Notes: generated from the sequence alone by a model not told the origin. A stretch of DNA of 64,000 nucleotides from Gammaproteobacteria bacterium (GCA_018262975.1 JADFDG010000004.1:107961-171960), one strand, 5' to 3'; shown: positions 38,170 through 47,195, numbered from the stretch's first letter. Numbers and translations are program-made.

Positions 38170-39144
38170 ATGCAACGACAGCACGACTTCACCGCCTCGG
38201 CCCGGCGCGTCCTGCGCATGGAGGCCAGCGCCGTCGCCGACCTCGAACAGCGCATCGACGCCGGCTTCGGCCGCGCCTGCCAGATCCTGCTCGCCTGTCG
38301 CGGCCGCGTGGTGGTCACCGGCATGGGCAAGAGCGGGCACATCGGCAGCAAGATCGCCGCCACCCTCGCCTCCACCGGCACGCCGGCCTTCTTCGTGCAT
38401 CCGGGCGAGGCCAGCCACGGCGACCTCGGCATGATCACCCCGGGCGACGCGGTGATCGCGCTGTCCAACTCCGGCGAGACCGCCGAAGTCCTCACCATTC
38501 TGCCGCTCATAAAGCGCATGAACGCGCCGCTGGTCAGCATGACCGGCAAGCCCGGCTCGACGCTGGCGCGCATGGCCGACGTCAACCTGGATGTCGGCGT
38601 GGCCCAGGAAGCCTGCCCGCTCAACCTCGCGCCCACCTCCAGCACCACCGCGGCGCTGGCCATGGGCGATGCGCTCGCGGTGGCGCTGCTGGAGGCACGC
38701 GGCTTCACGCCCGAGCAGTTCGCGCTGTCGCACCCGGGCGGCAGCCTGGGACGCCGCCTGCTGCTGATGGTCGACGACGTGATGCACAAGGGCGACGACA
38801 TCCCGCGGGTGAAGCCGGATGCGGCGCTGTTCGACGCGCTGTTCGAAATCACCCGCGCCGGCAAGGGCATGACCACCGTGGTCGACGACGACGGCCGGCT
38901 GCTCGGCATCTTCACCGACGGCGACCTGCGCCGCACGCTCGACCACGAGGTCGACCTGCGCAAGACGCCGATCAGCGCCGTGATGAACCGCAAGTGCACC
39001 ACGGTCAGGCCGGGCATCCTTGCCGCCGAATGCCTGCGCATCATGGAAGACCGCAAGATCAACGGCCTGGTGGTGGTCGACGACGACAACCGCCCGGTGG
39101 GCGTGCTGAACATGCTCACCCTGCTGCGCGCCGGCGTGTTCTGA
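38170..39144 (+). CDS. kdsD: D-arabinose 5-phosphate isomerase
   Basis: Interconverts ribulose-5-P and arabinose-5-P, first step of KDO synthesis for LPS. 324 residues: SIS domain (VVVTGMGKSGHIGSKIAATLASTGTPAFFVHP, IALSNSGETAEV, APTSSTTAALAMGDALA) and two C-terminal CBS domains (VMHKGDDIPRV... and VMNRKCTTVRPG...). Start ATG 38170 with GGA 8 nt upstream; an ATG at 38128 in frame would add 14 residues lacking similarity. The arrangement kdsD-kdsC-lptCAB is standard. Confidence 0.95.
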   Translation: MQRQHDFTASARRVLRMEASAVADLEQRIDAGFGRACQILLACRGRVVVTGMGKSGHIGSKIAATLASTGTPAFFVHPGEASHGDLGMITPGDAVIALSNSGETAEVLTILPLIKRMNAPLVSMTGKPGSTLARMADVNLDVGVAQEACPLNLAPTSSTTAALAMGDALAVALLEARGFTPEQFALSHPGGSLGRRLLLMVDDVMHKGDDIPRVKPDAALFDALFEITRAGKGMTTVVDDDGRLLGIFTDGDLRRTLDHEVDLRKTPISAVMNRKCTTVRPGILAAECLRIMEDRKINGLVVVDDDNRPVGVLNMLTLLRAGVF

Positions 39145-39154
39145 GGAAGCCCGC

Positions 39155-39697
39155 ATGCAATCCGTGCTCGACCGCGCCCGCCACGTGCGCCTGCTCGCCC
39201 TCGACTGCGACGGCGTGCTCACCGACGGCCGCCTGTACTACGGCAACGACGGCGAGGAGCTGAAGGCGTTCAGCATCCTCGACGGCCACGGCATCAAGAT
39301 GCTGCGCGCCAGCGGCGTGGAGGTGGCGATCATCACCGGCCGCAAGAGCGACTTGGTGAAACGCCGTGCGAAGGAACTGGGCGTCACCGAATTGCTGCTG
39401 CAGGGCCGCGAAGACAAACTGGTCGCCTTGCAGGAACTGCTGCCGAAACTGGGCATCGGCCTGGACGCCGTGGCCTACTGCGGCGACGACCTGCCTGACC
39501 TTGCGGCCATCCAGCGCGTCGGCCTCGGCATCGCACCGGCCAACGCCTACGCCACCGTGCGCGAGCATGCGCACTGGGTGACCGGCGTGCGCGGCGGCGA
39601 GGGCGCGGTACGCGAGATCGCCGACCTCATCATGCGCGCGCAGGGCACGCTGGACGCTGCCATCGCCCGCTACCACGCACCCGCGGAGCGCACGTGA
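39155..39697 (+). CDS. kdsC: 3-deoxy-D-manno-octulosonate 8-phosphate phosphatase
   Basis: HAD-family phosphatase, third step of KDO synthesis. 180 residues. Catalytic D17-C-D19 in LALDCDGVLTDG, then IITGRKS, LQGREDKLVALQEL and YCGDDLPDLAAIQRVGLGIA (acidic Mg2+ site). No cap domain, as in tetrameric KdsC. Ten bp after kdsD; the stop overlaps the lptC GTG (GTGA). Confidence 0.96.
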   Translation: MQSVLDRARHVRLLALDCDGVLTDGRLYYGNDGEELKAFSILDGHGIKMLRASGVEVAIITGRKSDLVKRRAKELGVTELLLQGREDKLVALQELLPKLGIGLDAVAYCGDDLPDLAAIQRVGLGIAPANAYATVREHAHWVTGVRGGEGAVREIADLIMRAQGTLDAAIARYHAPAERT

Positions 39698-40368
39698 GCC
39701 TGCGCCGCGGCGTACTCAACACCACCGGCATGCTGACGCTGGCGGTGGCGGTGTTCTACAGCCTGGAATACTGGCCGCAACGCACGCCGCTGTTGCCGAC
39801 CGGCAATGCGCCCGCGCACGCTGCCAACGAGCCGGACTACACCATCACCGAGTTCCACGCCATCGACCTCGACGAGCAGGGTCGGCTGCGCTACGAACTC
39901 ACGGCCACCCGCCTGGTCCACTACCCGGAACCGGAACGCGCCGAACTGGTGGCACCCGACATGATTTTCTACCGCAGCGAATCGGCGCCGGGCCCGATCG
40001 CCGTGACGCCGGCCGACACCGCCGGCGAAGTTGCCGGCGACCCGGAAGCCGCGCCGGTGGCGCCGTCGACCGACCCCTGGCAACTCACCGCCGACGCCGG
40101 TCGCATCAGCGACGGCGGCGACCGCCTCGACCTGTCCGGCGACGTGAAGGTGGCGCGCGTGACGGAAACGGAAAATGCCGAGGCGCACATGACCATGGAT
40201 GCGCCGAACCTGACGGTGTTCGGCCGCCAGCAACTTGCCACCACCGACGGCCCCGTCACCCTGCGCTCCGCGCAGGCGGAACTGCGCGGCGTCGGCATGA
40301 CCATCGACATGAAACACGGGCAGATGCACCTGAAGTCGCAGGTACGGGGACACTATGATCCGCAATGA
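39694..40368 (+). CDS. lptC: LPS export protein LptC, with an unusual P/A-rich insertion
   Basis: Inner-membrane anchored beta-jellyroll protein that takes LPS from LptB2FG and passes it to LptA. 224 residues against 191 in E. coli. One membrane helix near the N-terminus (about 8-24). YTITEFHAIDLDEQGRLRYELTATRLVHYPEPERAEL is the family core. Residues 97-128 form a Pro/Ala/Asp-rich stretch between the expected strands, which explains the extra length. GTG start; the end overlaps lptA by 14 bp. Confidence 0.9.
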   Translation: MSLRRGVLNTTGMLTLAVAVFYSLEYWPQRTPLLPTGNAPAHAANEPDYTITEFHAIDLDEQGRLRYELTATRLVHYPEPERAELVAPDMIFYRSESAPGPIAVTPADTAGEVAGDPEAAPVAPSTDPWQLTADAGRISDGGDRLDLSGDVKVARVTETENAEAHMTMDAPNLTVFGRQQLATTDGPVTLRSAQAELRGVGMTIDMKHGQMHLKSQVRGHYDPQ

Positions 40369-40936
40369 ACAGCCCTGGCGCCTTGCGCTGCCGGGCGTCT
40401 TCCTCCTGCTGGCCAGCGGCATTGCCCACGGCATGCTCACCCTGGACCGCAACGCGCCGATCCAGATCGAGGCCGACTCGGCGGTGATCGACGAGCCGTC
40501 GGGCAGTGCGATCTATCGCGGCCGGGTGGTGCTGCAGCAGGGGCTGCTCAAGTTGCAGTCCAGCGAACTGACCGTCTACATCAAGGACGGCAAGGCCACA
40601 AAGGCCGTGGCCTCCGGTACGCCGGTGAAACTCGACCAGGCGCCCACGCCCACCGACGAGGCGATCCACGCCGAGGCGCGCCGCATCACCTTCCAGATCG
40701 AGGCCGACCGCATGCTGCTGGACAACCAGGCCACGCTGCGCCAGGGCGACCGCCTGTTCCAGGGCGCGCACATCGACTACGACGTGGTGAACCGCAAGGT
40801 GAATGCCAGCGGCGGCGGCTCGTCGCGCGTGCTGCTGGTGCTGCCGCCGACACCGGCGGGCACCGACAAGCCCGACGCCGACAAGGGCGGCCGCCAGCAA
40901 TCCACCCTGCTGCCCGCCGGCAACGCCAAACCGTGA
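40355..40936 (+). CDS. lptA: Periplasmic LPS-transport protein LptA
   Basis: Forms the periplasmic bridge carrying LPS. 193 residues. Signal peptide of about 26 residues (ending GIAHG), then the OstA-type fold: [34 protein letters not shown] and [41 protein letters not shown] disordered, Gly/Pro/Lys-rich tail ends the protein. ATG start within lptC. Confidence 0.94.
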   Translation: MIRNEQPWRLALPGVFLLLASGIAHGMLTLDRNAPIQIEADSAVIDEPSGSAIYRGRVVLQQGLLKLQSSELTVYIKDGKATKAVASGTPVKLDQAPTPTDEAIHAEARRITFQIEADRMLLDNQATLRQGDRLFQGAHIDYDVVNRKVNASGGGSSRVLLVLPPTPAGTDKPDADKGGRQQSTLLPAGNAKP

Positions 40937-40943
40937 GGAACCG

Positions 40944-41669
40944 ATGAGCACCCTGCGCGCGGAAAAGCTGGCGAAGGCATACAAGGGCCGACGCGTTGTC
41001 GAGGACGTTTCGCTGGAAGTGAACACCGGCGAGATCGTCGGCCTGCTGGGCCCCAACGGTGCCGGCAAGACCACCTGTTTCTACATGATCGTCGGCCTGG
41101 TGCCGCAGGATGCCGGGCGCATCAGCATCGATGGCAACGACATCGCCGCGCTGCCCATGCACGGACGGGCGCGCCGCGGCATCGGTTACCTGCCGCAGGA
41201 AGCGTCGATTTTCCGCCGCCTGACGGTGGCGGAGAACATCCTGTCCATCCTCGAGTTGCGCCGCGACCTCGACAAGACGCAGCGGCAGAAGGAACTCGAC
41301 TCGCTGCTCGAGGAGTTCCATATCGGGCACCTGCGCGACAGCCTCGGCCAGGCACTGTCCGGTGGCGAGCGCCGTCGCGCCGAGATCGCCCGCGCGCTGG
41401 CCTCGCGCCCGTCGTTCATCCTGCTCGACGAGCCGTTCGCCGGCGTCGACCCGATCTCGGTCAGCGACATCAAGCAGATCGTCCGCCACCTGCGCGACCG
41501 CGGCATCGGCGTGCTGATCACCGACCACAACGTGCGCGAGACGCTCGACATCTGCGAGCGCGCCTACATCGTCGGCGGCGGCCACATCATCGCCACCGGC
41601 AGCCCCGCCGACGTACTGGCCAACCAGAAGGTCCGCGAGGTCTACCTCGGCGACGAATTCCGCCTGTAG
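40944..41669 (+). CDS. lptB: LPS export ATPase LptB
   Basis: Cytoplasmic ATPase of LptB2FG. 241 residues, as in E. coli. Walker [10 protein letters not shown] (36-44), [18 protein letters not shown] (LptB-specific Q-loop), [15 protein letters not shown], Walker [17 protein letters not shown] and [10 protein letters not shown]. It ends ...YLGDEFRL followed by a TAG that is also the start of REP-like element 3; the protein itself has a normal C-terminus. Confidence 0.97.
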   Translation: MSTLRAEKLAKAYKGRRVVEDVSLEVNTGEIVGLLGPNGAGKTTCFYMIVGLVPQDAGRISIDGNDIAALPMHGRARRGIGYLPQEASIFRRLTVAENILSILELRRDLDKTQRQKELDSLLEEFHIGHLRDSLGQALSGGERRRAEIARALASRPSFILLDEPFAGVDPISVSDIKQIVRHLRDRGIGVLITDHNVRETLDICERAYIVGGGHIIATGSPADVLANQKVREVYLGDEFRL

Positions 41670-41731
41670 CGAGGGGGCCATGCCCCCGATCCCCGATCCT
41701 CGCCCGTCGGGGGCATGGCCCCCTCGCTACA
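41665..41731. repeat. REP-like paired inverted repeat, element 3 (TGTAG ends outward)
   Basis: Half-sites 41665-41689 and 41706-41731 around a 16-bp centre. The left half begins inside lptB, whose stop codon (41667-41669) is the TAG of TGTAG. It fills most of the lptB-rpoN gap. Confidence 0.9.
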
Positions 41732-41745
41732 AAAGGCTGGCATCG

Positions 41746-41775
41746 TTGGGCATGACTCTTGCAGGCTGGTATTCT
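41746..41775 (+). promoter_or_regulatory. rpoN promoter region with overlapping sigma70-like and sigma54-like elements
   Basis: GGGCATGACTCTTGCA at 41748-41763 matches the -24/-12 pattern TGGCA-N6-TTGCA in all but the first base, with correct GG-to-GC spacing. The same stretch can be read as a sigma70 promoter: TTGGGC (41746-41751), 18 bp, TATTCT (41770-41775) with a TGG extension. Either would start transcription within 10 nt of, or at, the rpoN ATG. Confidence 0.4.
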
Positions 41776-41782
41776 TCCCGTC

Positions 41783-43330
41783 ATGAAGCAGTCGCTGCAC
41801 CTCCAGGTCTCCCAGCACCTGACCATGACGCCGCAACTGCAGCAGGCCATCAAGCTGCTGCAGCTCTCCACGCTCGACCTGCAGCAGGAGATCCAGGCGG
41901 CGCTGGAATCCAACCCCCTGCTCGAACTCGACGAGGACGGTGACGGCGGTCCGGACGAGCCGGTCGACCCGGCCGTAGACGACCTCGACGACCCCATCCG
42001 CCTGCTGGAGCAGTTGCAGGCCAGCGGCAGCGAGGAGCCCACGCCGGACAACCAGGCCATGGACCTGGAGACCGCCAGTGACATGCCGGACGACTTGCCG
42101 GTGGACAGTGCCTGGGAAGACGTCTTTGAAAGCAGCGCCTCGGCCGGGCCCGCCGCCAGCGGCGAGGACCAGGACTTCGAGACCGGCGGCACCCGCGAAT
42201 CGCTCGCCGACCGCCTGCTGTGGCAGCTCAACCTCACGCCGATGGGCGACCTCGACCGCGGCATCGCCTTCGCCATCATCGAGTGCCTGGACAGTGACGG
42301 CTACCTCACCACGCCACTCACCGACATCCGCGATGCCGTGCTGGCCGACGAGGACATGCAGGCCCTGGTGGCGGCCCGCCCCCAGGAAGCGGGCGAGGAG
42401 CCGCTGGGCCTTGACGAGATCGAGGCGGTGCTGCACCTGGTGCAGAGTTTCGACCCGCCCGGGGTGGCGGCGCGCGACCTGCGCGAGTGCCTGCTGATCC
42501 AGTTGCGCCAACTGCCGGCCGGCACCCCTTGGCGTACCGAGGCCCTGCGGCTGGTCGGCGACCACCTCGACCTGCTCGGCCAGCGCGACTTCGCCCTGCT
42601 GGGGCGCCGCCTGGGCCTGCGCGAGGAGCAACTGGGCCAGGTCATCCGCCTCATCCGCAGCCTGAACCCGCGCCCCGGTGGTTCGGTGGCCCAGGAGGAG
42701 TCCGGCTACGTGGTGCCCGACGTGGTGGTGCGCCGCGACGGCCGCCGCTGGCGGGTGGAGCTCAACCCGGACGCCACCCCGAAGCTGCGCATCAACGCCG
42801 GCTACGCGGCCATGGCCCGCGAGGCCAGTGCGCGCCGCGACGCCGAGTACCTGCGCAACCACCTGCAGGAAGCGCGCTGGCTGCTCAAGAGCCTGCGCTC
42901 GCGCAACGAGACCCTGCTGAAGGTTGCCAGCCGCATCGTCGAGGTACAGCAGGGCTTCCTTGACCAGGGGCCGGAGGCCATGAAGCCGCTGGTGCTGGCC
43001 GACATCGCCGAGTCCGTGGGCATGCACGAGTCGACCATTTCCCGGGTCACCACCGAGAAGTACATGCTCACCCCGCGCGGCATTTTCGAGTTGAAATACT
43101 TCTTCTCCAGCCACGTCGGTACCGCGGCGGGCGGGGAGTGTTCTTCCACTGCCATCCGTGCCATCATCAAGAAACTGGTCGCTGCGGAAAATCCTCGCAA
43201 ACCCTTGAGTGACAACCAGATAGCGGACCTGCTGGTCGAACAGGGCATCAACGTGGCCCGTCGCACTATCGCCAAGTACCGCGAATCGCTCAACATCCTG
43301 TCATCCAGCGAGCGCAAGCGCCTCGTCTGA
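41783..43330 (+). CDS. rpoN: RNA polymerase sigma-54 factor
   Basis: Alternative sigma factor that reads -24/-12 promoters with ATP-dependent activators. 515 residues. Region I is Gln/Leu-rich ([28 protein letters not shown]), region II is acidic, and the C-terminal DNA-binding domain has the HTH ([28 protein letters not shown]) and the RpoN box ([10 protein letters not shown]). Start ATG 41783; no clear Shine-Dalgarno. Followed by hpf, ptsN, rapZ and npr as in most gammaproteobacteria. Confidence 0.97.
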   Translation: MKQSLHLQVSQHLTMTPQLQQAIKLLQLSTLDLQQEIQAALESNPLLELDEDGDGGPDEPVDPAVDDLDDPIRLLEQLQASGSEEPTPDNQAMDLETASDMPDDLPVDSAWEDVFESSASAGPAASGEDQDFETGGTRESLADRLLWQLNLTPMGDLDRGIAFAIIECLDSDGYLTTPLTDIRDAVLADEDMQALVAARPQEAGEEPLGLDEIEAVLHLVQSFDPPGVAARDLRECLLIQLRQLPAGTPWRTEALRLVGDHLDLLGQRDFALLGRRLGLREEQLGQVIRLIRSLNPRPGGSVAQEESGYVVPDVVVRRDGRRWRVELNPDATPKLRINAGYAAMAREASARRDAEYLRNHLQEARWLLKSLRSRNETLLKVASRIVEVQQGFLDQGPEAMKPLVLADIAESVGMHESTISRVTTEKYMLTPRGIFELKYFFSSHVGTAAGGECSSTAIRAIIKKLVAAENPRKPLSDNQIADLLVEQGINVARRTIAKYRESLNILSSSERKRLV

Positions 43331-43374
43331 GGGCAGGGAAACCACCGGGACGATGTCCCGCAAGGAGCCTGACG

Positions 43375-43665
43375 ATGCAGATCAATCTCCATGGCCACCA
43401 CGTTGAACTGACCGACCCGATCAAGACCTACGTGAACGAAAAGTTCACCCGGCTGTCGCGCCACTTCGACCACATCACCAGCACCAACGTGGTGCTGTCG
43501 GTCGAGAAGAACCGCCAGAAGGCCGAGGCCACCATCCGCTTCTCCGGCGGCGAAGTGTTCGCCGATTCCACGGAGGCCGACCTGTATGCGGCGATCGACC
43601 TGCTGATCGACAAGCTCGACCGGCAGATCCTCAAGCACAAGGAAAAGATCAAGTCCCACAAGTAA
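43375..43665 (+). CDS. hpf: Short-form ribosome hibernation promoting factor
   Basis: Binds the 30S decoding region and helps dimerise ribosomes in stationary phase. 96 residues, short form only (no C-terminal dimerisation domain). MQINLHGHHVELTDPIKTYVNEKFTRLSRHF and SGGEVFADSTEADLYAAIDLLIDKLDRQILKHKEK fit. AAGGAG lies about 7 nt before the ATG. Downstream of rpoN. Confidence 0.96.
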   Translation: MQINLHGHHVELTDPIKTYVNEKFTRLSRHFDHITSTNVVLSVEKNRQKAEATIRFSGGEVFADSTEADLYAAIDLLIDKLDRQILKHKEKIKSHK

Positions 43666-43686
43666 GGCCTTCCCTCCCCTGTTGAT

Positions 43687-43712
43687 GCCGGCGCCGCCCG
43701 CGCGGCGCCGGC
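43687..43712. repeat. 11-bp GC stem-loop between hpf and ptsN
   Basis: Perfect arms GCCGGCGCCGC (43687-43697) and GCGGCGCCGGC (43702-43712) with a CCGC loop. No T run follows on either strand, so it looks like an mRNA-stabilising or processing hairpin inside the operon rather than a full terminator. Confidence 0.6.
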
Positions 43713-43727
43713 CATCCGATACCCCCC

Positions 43728-44201
43728 ATGCAAATCCTCGACATCCTTTCCCCGGAGCGCGCGCAGGCCGGCGTTGCCGCCGCCAGCAAGAAGCGCGCCC
43801 TGGAAATCGCCGCCGGCACGGTGGAGAAAGCCGTGGGCATCAGCGATGCCGCGCCACGCATTTTCGATGCGCTGCTGGCCCGTGAACGCCTCGGCAGCAC
43901 GGCCCTCGGCGAGGGCGTGGCGGTGCCGCATTGCCGCCTGCCGGGTTGCGACCGCACCGTCGGCGTGCTGCTGCAGCTGGCCGAGGGCATCGATTTCGAC
44001 GCCCCGGACAGCCAGCCGGTGGACCTGCTGTTCATCCTGGTGGTGCCCGAACAGGCCACCGACGAGCACCTGCAATTGCTGGGTCGCGTCGCCGGCATGT
44101 TCAATGATGCCGATGCTCGCCAGGCGCTGCGCGAGGCGCGCAGCGCCGCCGACCTGTACGCGCGCGTACAGGCATTTGAACACACTGCCTCCGCCGGTTA
44201 A
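43728..44201 (+). CDS. ptsN: Nitrogen-PTS EIIA protein
   Basis: Terminal phosphate acceptor of the PtsP-NPr-EIIANtr relay, which controls potassium, nitrogen and sigma54-linked functions. 157 residues of the mannitol/fructose EIIA fold. The active His68 lies in GVAVPHCRLPG; LDLLFILVVPEQATDEHLQLLGRVAGMF-type core is clear. Regulates by protein contact, not sugar transport. Ordered between hpf and rapZ. Confidence 0.95.
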   Translation: MQILDILSPERAQAGVAAASKKRALEIAAGTVEKAVGISDAAPRIFDALLARERLGSTALGEGVAVPHCRLPGCDRTVGVLLQLAEGIDFDAPDSQPVDLLFILVVPEQATDEHLQLLGRVAGMFNDADARQALREARSAADLYARVQAFEHTASAG

Positions 44202-44243
44202 CGTGGGGGCTCCCCGCCCCCGTTTCGCCCGGGAATTCCCGCC

Positions 44244-45149
44244 ATGCGCCTGATCGTCGTCAGCGGTCGCTCCGGTTCCGGCAAGACCACCGCCCTGCAG
44301 GTCCTCGAGGACGCCGGCTTCTATTGCGTGGACAACCTGCCGGTGGCGCTGCTGCCGGCGCTGGCGTCCGAGGTCCACCAGGACGCACAGGGCGGCACCA
44401 GCACGCGGCTGGGCAAGGTGGCCGTGGGCATCGATGCGCGCAACGTACCTGGCCAGCTCGAGCGTTTCCCGCAGTTGCTGCGCGAGATCGCCAACGAGGC
44501 CACGCTGGCCGGCGGCGGCAGCTGCGAGGTGATCTACCTCGACGCCGACGACGACACGCTGCTCACGCGCTTTGCCTCCACCCGCCGCAAGCACCCGCTG
44601 TCCTCCGACACCCTGCCGCTGGCGGAGGCGCTGATCCAGGAGCGCGCCCTGCTGGAACCCATCGCCTCGCTGGCCGACCTCGTCATCGACACCGGTTCGC
44701 TCACCGTGCACGGGCTGCGCGACCTGGTGCGCGCGCGCGTGGTCGGCAAGTCGCACAAGGGCATGGCGTTGCTGTTCGAGTCGTTCGGCTTCAAGCACGG
44801 CGTGCCGCCGGATGCCGACCTGGTGTTCGACGTGCGCTGCCTGCCCAACCCGTACTGGGTGCCGCACCTGCGCCAGCACACCGGGCTGGAGCCACAGATC
44901 ATCGAATTCCTCGATGGCCAGGCCGAAGTCCAGGAAATGATCGGCGACCTGTTCGCCCTGCTGGACAAGTGGCTGCCGCGCTTCGAGCAGAATGACCGCC
45001 AGTACATGACCGTGGCGATCGGCTGCACCGGTGGCTACCACCGCTCGGTATACGTTGCCGAGCGCCTGGCCAAGGGGCTGGCCGACGTGGCCGCCCACGT
45101 GCAGGTACGCCACCGCGAACTGCTGCAGCAGGCCGGGAGCGCGCCGTGA
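44244..45149 (+). CDS. rapZ: RNase adapter protein RapZ
   Basis: 301 residues. In E. coli RapZ binds the sRNA GlmZ and presents it to RNase E, tuning glucosamine-6-P supply for cell-envelope synthesis. Walker A GRSGSGKTT at 8-16, DNLPVALLP, DIRCLPNP-like DVRCLPNPYWVPHLRQHTG, and the C-terminal IGCTGGYHRSVYVAERL, which are the family signatures. The stop overlaps the GTG of npr. Confidence 0.95.
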   Translation: MRLIVVSGRSGSGKTTALQVLEDAGFYCVDNLPVALLPALASEVHQDAQGGTSTRLGKVAVGIDARNVPGQLERFPQLLREIANEATLAGGGSCEVIYLDADDDTLLTRFASTRRKHPLSSDTLPLAEALIQERALLEPIASLADLVIDTGSLTVHGLRDLVRARVVGKSHKGMALLFESFGFKHGVPPDADLVFDVRCLPNPYWVPHLRQHTGLEPQIIEFLDGQAEVQEMIGDLFALLDKWLPRFEQNDRQYMTVAIGCTGGYHRSVYVAERLAKGLADVAAHVQVRHRELLQQAGSAP

Positions 45150-45418
45150 TCCGCCGCGACATCGAGATCATCAACAAGCTGGGCCTGCACGCGCGCGCGG
45201 CCGCGAAACTGGTCGCCGTGGCCGGCCGCTACAGCGCCCGCGCCTCCCTCGGGCGGCCAGGCCAGAAGGGCGCCGACGCGAAGAGCATCATGGCCATGCT
45301 GATGCTGGCCGCCGGCAAGGGCACCACCCTCGTACTCGAGTGCGACGGCAGCGACGAGCAGGAACAGGCCAATGCCATCTGCGCGCTGGTGGCCGATTAC
45401 TTCGAGGAAGGCGAGTAA
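45146..45418 (+). CDS. npr: Phosphocarrier protein NPr
   Basis: HPr-like carrier that passes phosphate from PtsP (EINtr, not in this window) to PtsN. 90 residues. Phosphorylation site His15 in NKLGLHARAAAKLV, and KSIMAMLMLAAGKGTTL around the regulatory-serine region. GTG start overlapping rapZ (GTGA). Ends the rpoN-hpf-ptsN-rapZ-npr string. Confidence 0.95.
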   Translation: MIRRDIEIINKLGLHARAAAKLVAVAGRYSARASLGRPGQKGADAKSIMAMLMLAAGKGTTLVLECDGSDEQEQANAICALVADYFEEGE

Positions 45419-45509
45419 CAGCCGGCAACACGACCGGGCTGCCCCTGGCGCCCGCGCCTCGCTAGACTAGCGCCCGCCAACCGCAAGGACCTGCCGACGG
45501 GAGCCCGGG

Positions 45510-46454
45510 ATGCTCAGAGCCTTCCACGCCGAGGACAACAAGCTCCGCGAAGCCGCCAGCATCGACGACCGCGCGCTGGCCGGCGCCCTGTGGGTCGACC
45601 TGCTCGAGCCCACCGACGAGGAGCGCGAGCGCGCCGAGGTCATCTACAAGAAGGACCTGCCGGAGGCCGAGGAAGTCGAGGAGATCGAGGACTCGGCGCG
45701 CTTCTTCATCGAAGGCAACGATATCCACGTGCACACGCTGTACCTCGCGCAGTCCGAGGGCATGCACGACACCGCCTCGGTGGCCTTCATCCTCAAGCCG
45801 GAACGCCTGCTCACCATCCGCGACACAGATCTCGCCGACTTCCGCCTGATGCGCCTGCGCATCCGCCGCGGCCAGACCGATGCCTCCACGCCGCTGCGCC
45901 TGCTGGTGACGCTGTTCGAGCAGAAGGTGGAACACCTGGCCGACGCCATCGAGGACATCCACGGCGCGCTCGAGGAAGTGAGCCGGCTGGTGCTGGCCAA
46001 CAAGCCGGAACAACTGGAAACGGCGATCGACCGCCTCGCCAAACTCGAGGACAGCAACGGCAAGGTGCGGCTGTGCCTGATGGATTCGCAGCGCTCGCTG
46101 TCGTTCCTGCAGCGGCACATCCGCCAGTCGCCGGACGACCTCGTCGCCTGCCGCGAGATGATGCGCGACCTCGAGGCGCTGATGTCGCACACCACGTTCC
46201 TGTTCGAGAAGATCAACTTCCTGATGGATGCCGCGCAGGGCTTCATCAACATCGACCAGAACCAGATCATCAAGATCTTCTCGATCGCCGCCGTGGTGTT
46301 CCTGCCGCCGACGCTGGTGGCGAGCATCTACGGCATGAACTTCTCGCACATGCCGGAACTGGCGCTCGAATGGGGCTACCCGGTGGCGCTGGTGCTGATG
46401 GTGATTTCCGGCATCGCGCCGTACTGGTACTTCAAGCGCAAGGGCTGGCTGTAA
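45510..46454 (+). CDS. corA: CorA-family magnesium/divalent cation transporter
   Basis: Pentameric inner-membrane channel-type Mg2+ transporter. 314 residues: a large N-terminal cytoplasmic domain with long acidic helices, two C-terminal membrane helices, and the selectivity motif G275-M-N277 (IYGMNFSHMPEL). Ends in the basic KRKGWL. A TAGACT -10 may lie at 45464-45469 in the 91-bp gap after npr. Whether it carries Mg2+, Co2+ or Zn2+ cannot be told from sequence alone. Confidence 0.93.
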   Translation: MLRAFHAEDNKLREAASIDDRALAGALWVDLLEPTDEERERAEVIYKKDLPEAEEVEEIEDSARFFIEGNDIHVHTLYLAQSEGMHDTASVAFILKPERLLTIRDTDLADFRLMRLRIRRGQTDASTPLRLLVTLFEQKVEHLADAIEDIHGALEEVSRLVLANKPEQLETAIDRLAKLEDSNGKVRLCLMDSQRSLSFLQRHIRQSPDDLVACREMMRDLEALMSHTTFLFEKINFLMDAAQGFINIDQNQIIKIFSIAAVVFLPPTLVASIYGMNFSHMPELALEWGYPVALVLMVISGIAPYWYFKRKGWL

Positions 46455-46473
46455 CGGCTGCGGCCTGCAGCCA

Positions 46474-46510
46474 GACGAAAAAAAGGCCGCTTGCGCGGCC
46501 TTTTTTCGTC
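46474..46510. terminator. Bidirectional terminator between corA and the OmpA-type lipoprotein
   Basis: Long near-perfect inverted repeat, GACGAAAAAA(A)GGCCGC against GCGGCCTTTTTTCGTC, with a TTGC loop. T runs are present on both strands, suitable for both converging genes. Confidence 0.92.
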
Positions 46511-46520
46511 CGGCGGCAGG

Positions 46521-47195
46521 TTACTCGGTAACCGGCAGCAGGGTCAGTTCGACGCGGCGGTTGAGGGCCTTGCCTTCCGCGGTGCCGTTGTCCGCCACCG
46601 GGCGGGCTTCGCCGTAGCCGACGGTGGTCAGGCGCTCCGGCTTCACGCCCTTGCCGCGCAGGTAGTTGGCGACGCTGTTGGCGCGGCCCTGCGACAGGGT
46701 CAGGTTGGCGCTGTCGGTGCCGTCGCTGTCGGTGTGGCCGGCGACTTCCAGCACGGTCTTGTCGAATTCCTTGACCACCAGCACGACGGAATCCAGCACG
46801 CCGGTGAAGTCCGGCTTGATGTCGACCTTGGCGGTGTCGAAGGTGATGTTGCCCGGCATCACCAGGGTGATGTTGTCGCCCTCGCGCACGACGCGCACGC
46901 CGGTGCCCTCGAGCTGGGCGCGCAGCTTGGCTTCCTGGCGATCCATGTAGTTGCCGACCGCGCCACCGGCGATGGCGCCGACGCCGGCGGCCTTGAGGAT
47001 GCGCTCGGTGCGCTGGCGGCGGTCATCGTCGCGGTTGTCGATGTAGGCGCCGATCGCGGCGATGCCCGCGCCGATGGCGGCGCCGGCGGTGGTCTTGCTG
47101 ACCTGCTTCTCGCCGGTGTACGGGTCGTAGGTCATGCAGCCGGCCAGCAGGGTGGTGGCGGCGATGCCGGCGGCGAGGAGGTGGATCTTGCGCAT
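46521..47195 (-). CDS. OmpA-domain lipoprotein with glycine zipper (YiaD-like)
   Basis: 224 residues. Lipoprotein signal with lipobox LLAGC (Cys20), a glycine-zipper segment (AGAAIGAGIAAIGAYI and AGVGAIAGGAVGNYMD), then a peptidoglycan-binding OmpA domain (NITFDTAKVDIKP, AGHTDSDGTDSANLTLSQGRANSVANYL, GYGEARPVADN, NRRVELTL). Likely anchors the outer membrane to the cell wall, as known for YiaD and Pal-like proteins. Start ATG 47195 after GGGAG. Confidence 0.9.
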   Translation of the reverse strand: MRKIHLLAAGIAATTLLAGCMTYDPYTGEKQVSKTTAGAAIGAGIAAIGAYIDNRDDDRRQRTERILKAAGVGAIAGGAVGNYMDRQEAKLRAQLEGTGVRVVREGDNITLVMPGNITFDTAKVDIKPDFTGVLDSVVLVVKEFDKTVLEVAGHTDSDGTDSANLTLSQGRANSVANYLRGKGVKPERLTTVGYGEARPVADNGTAEGKALNRRVELTLLPVTE

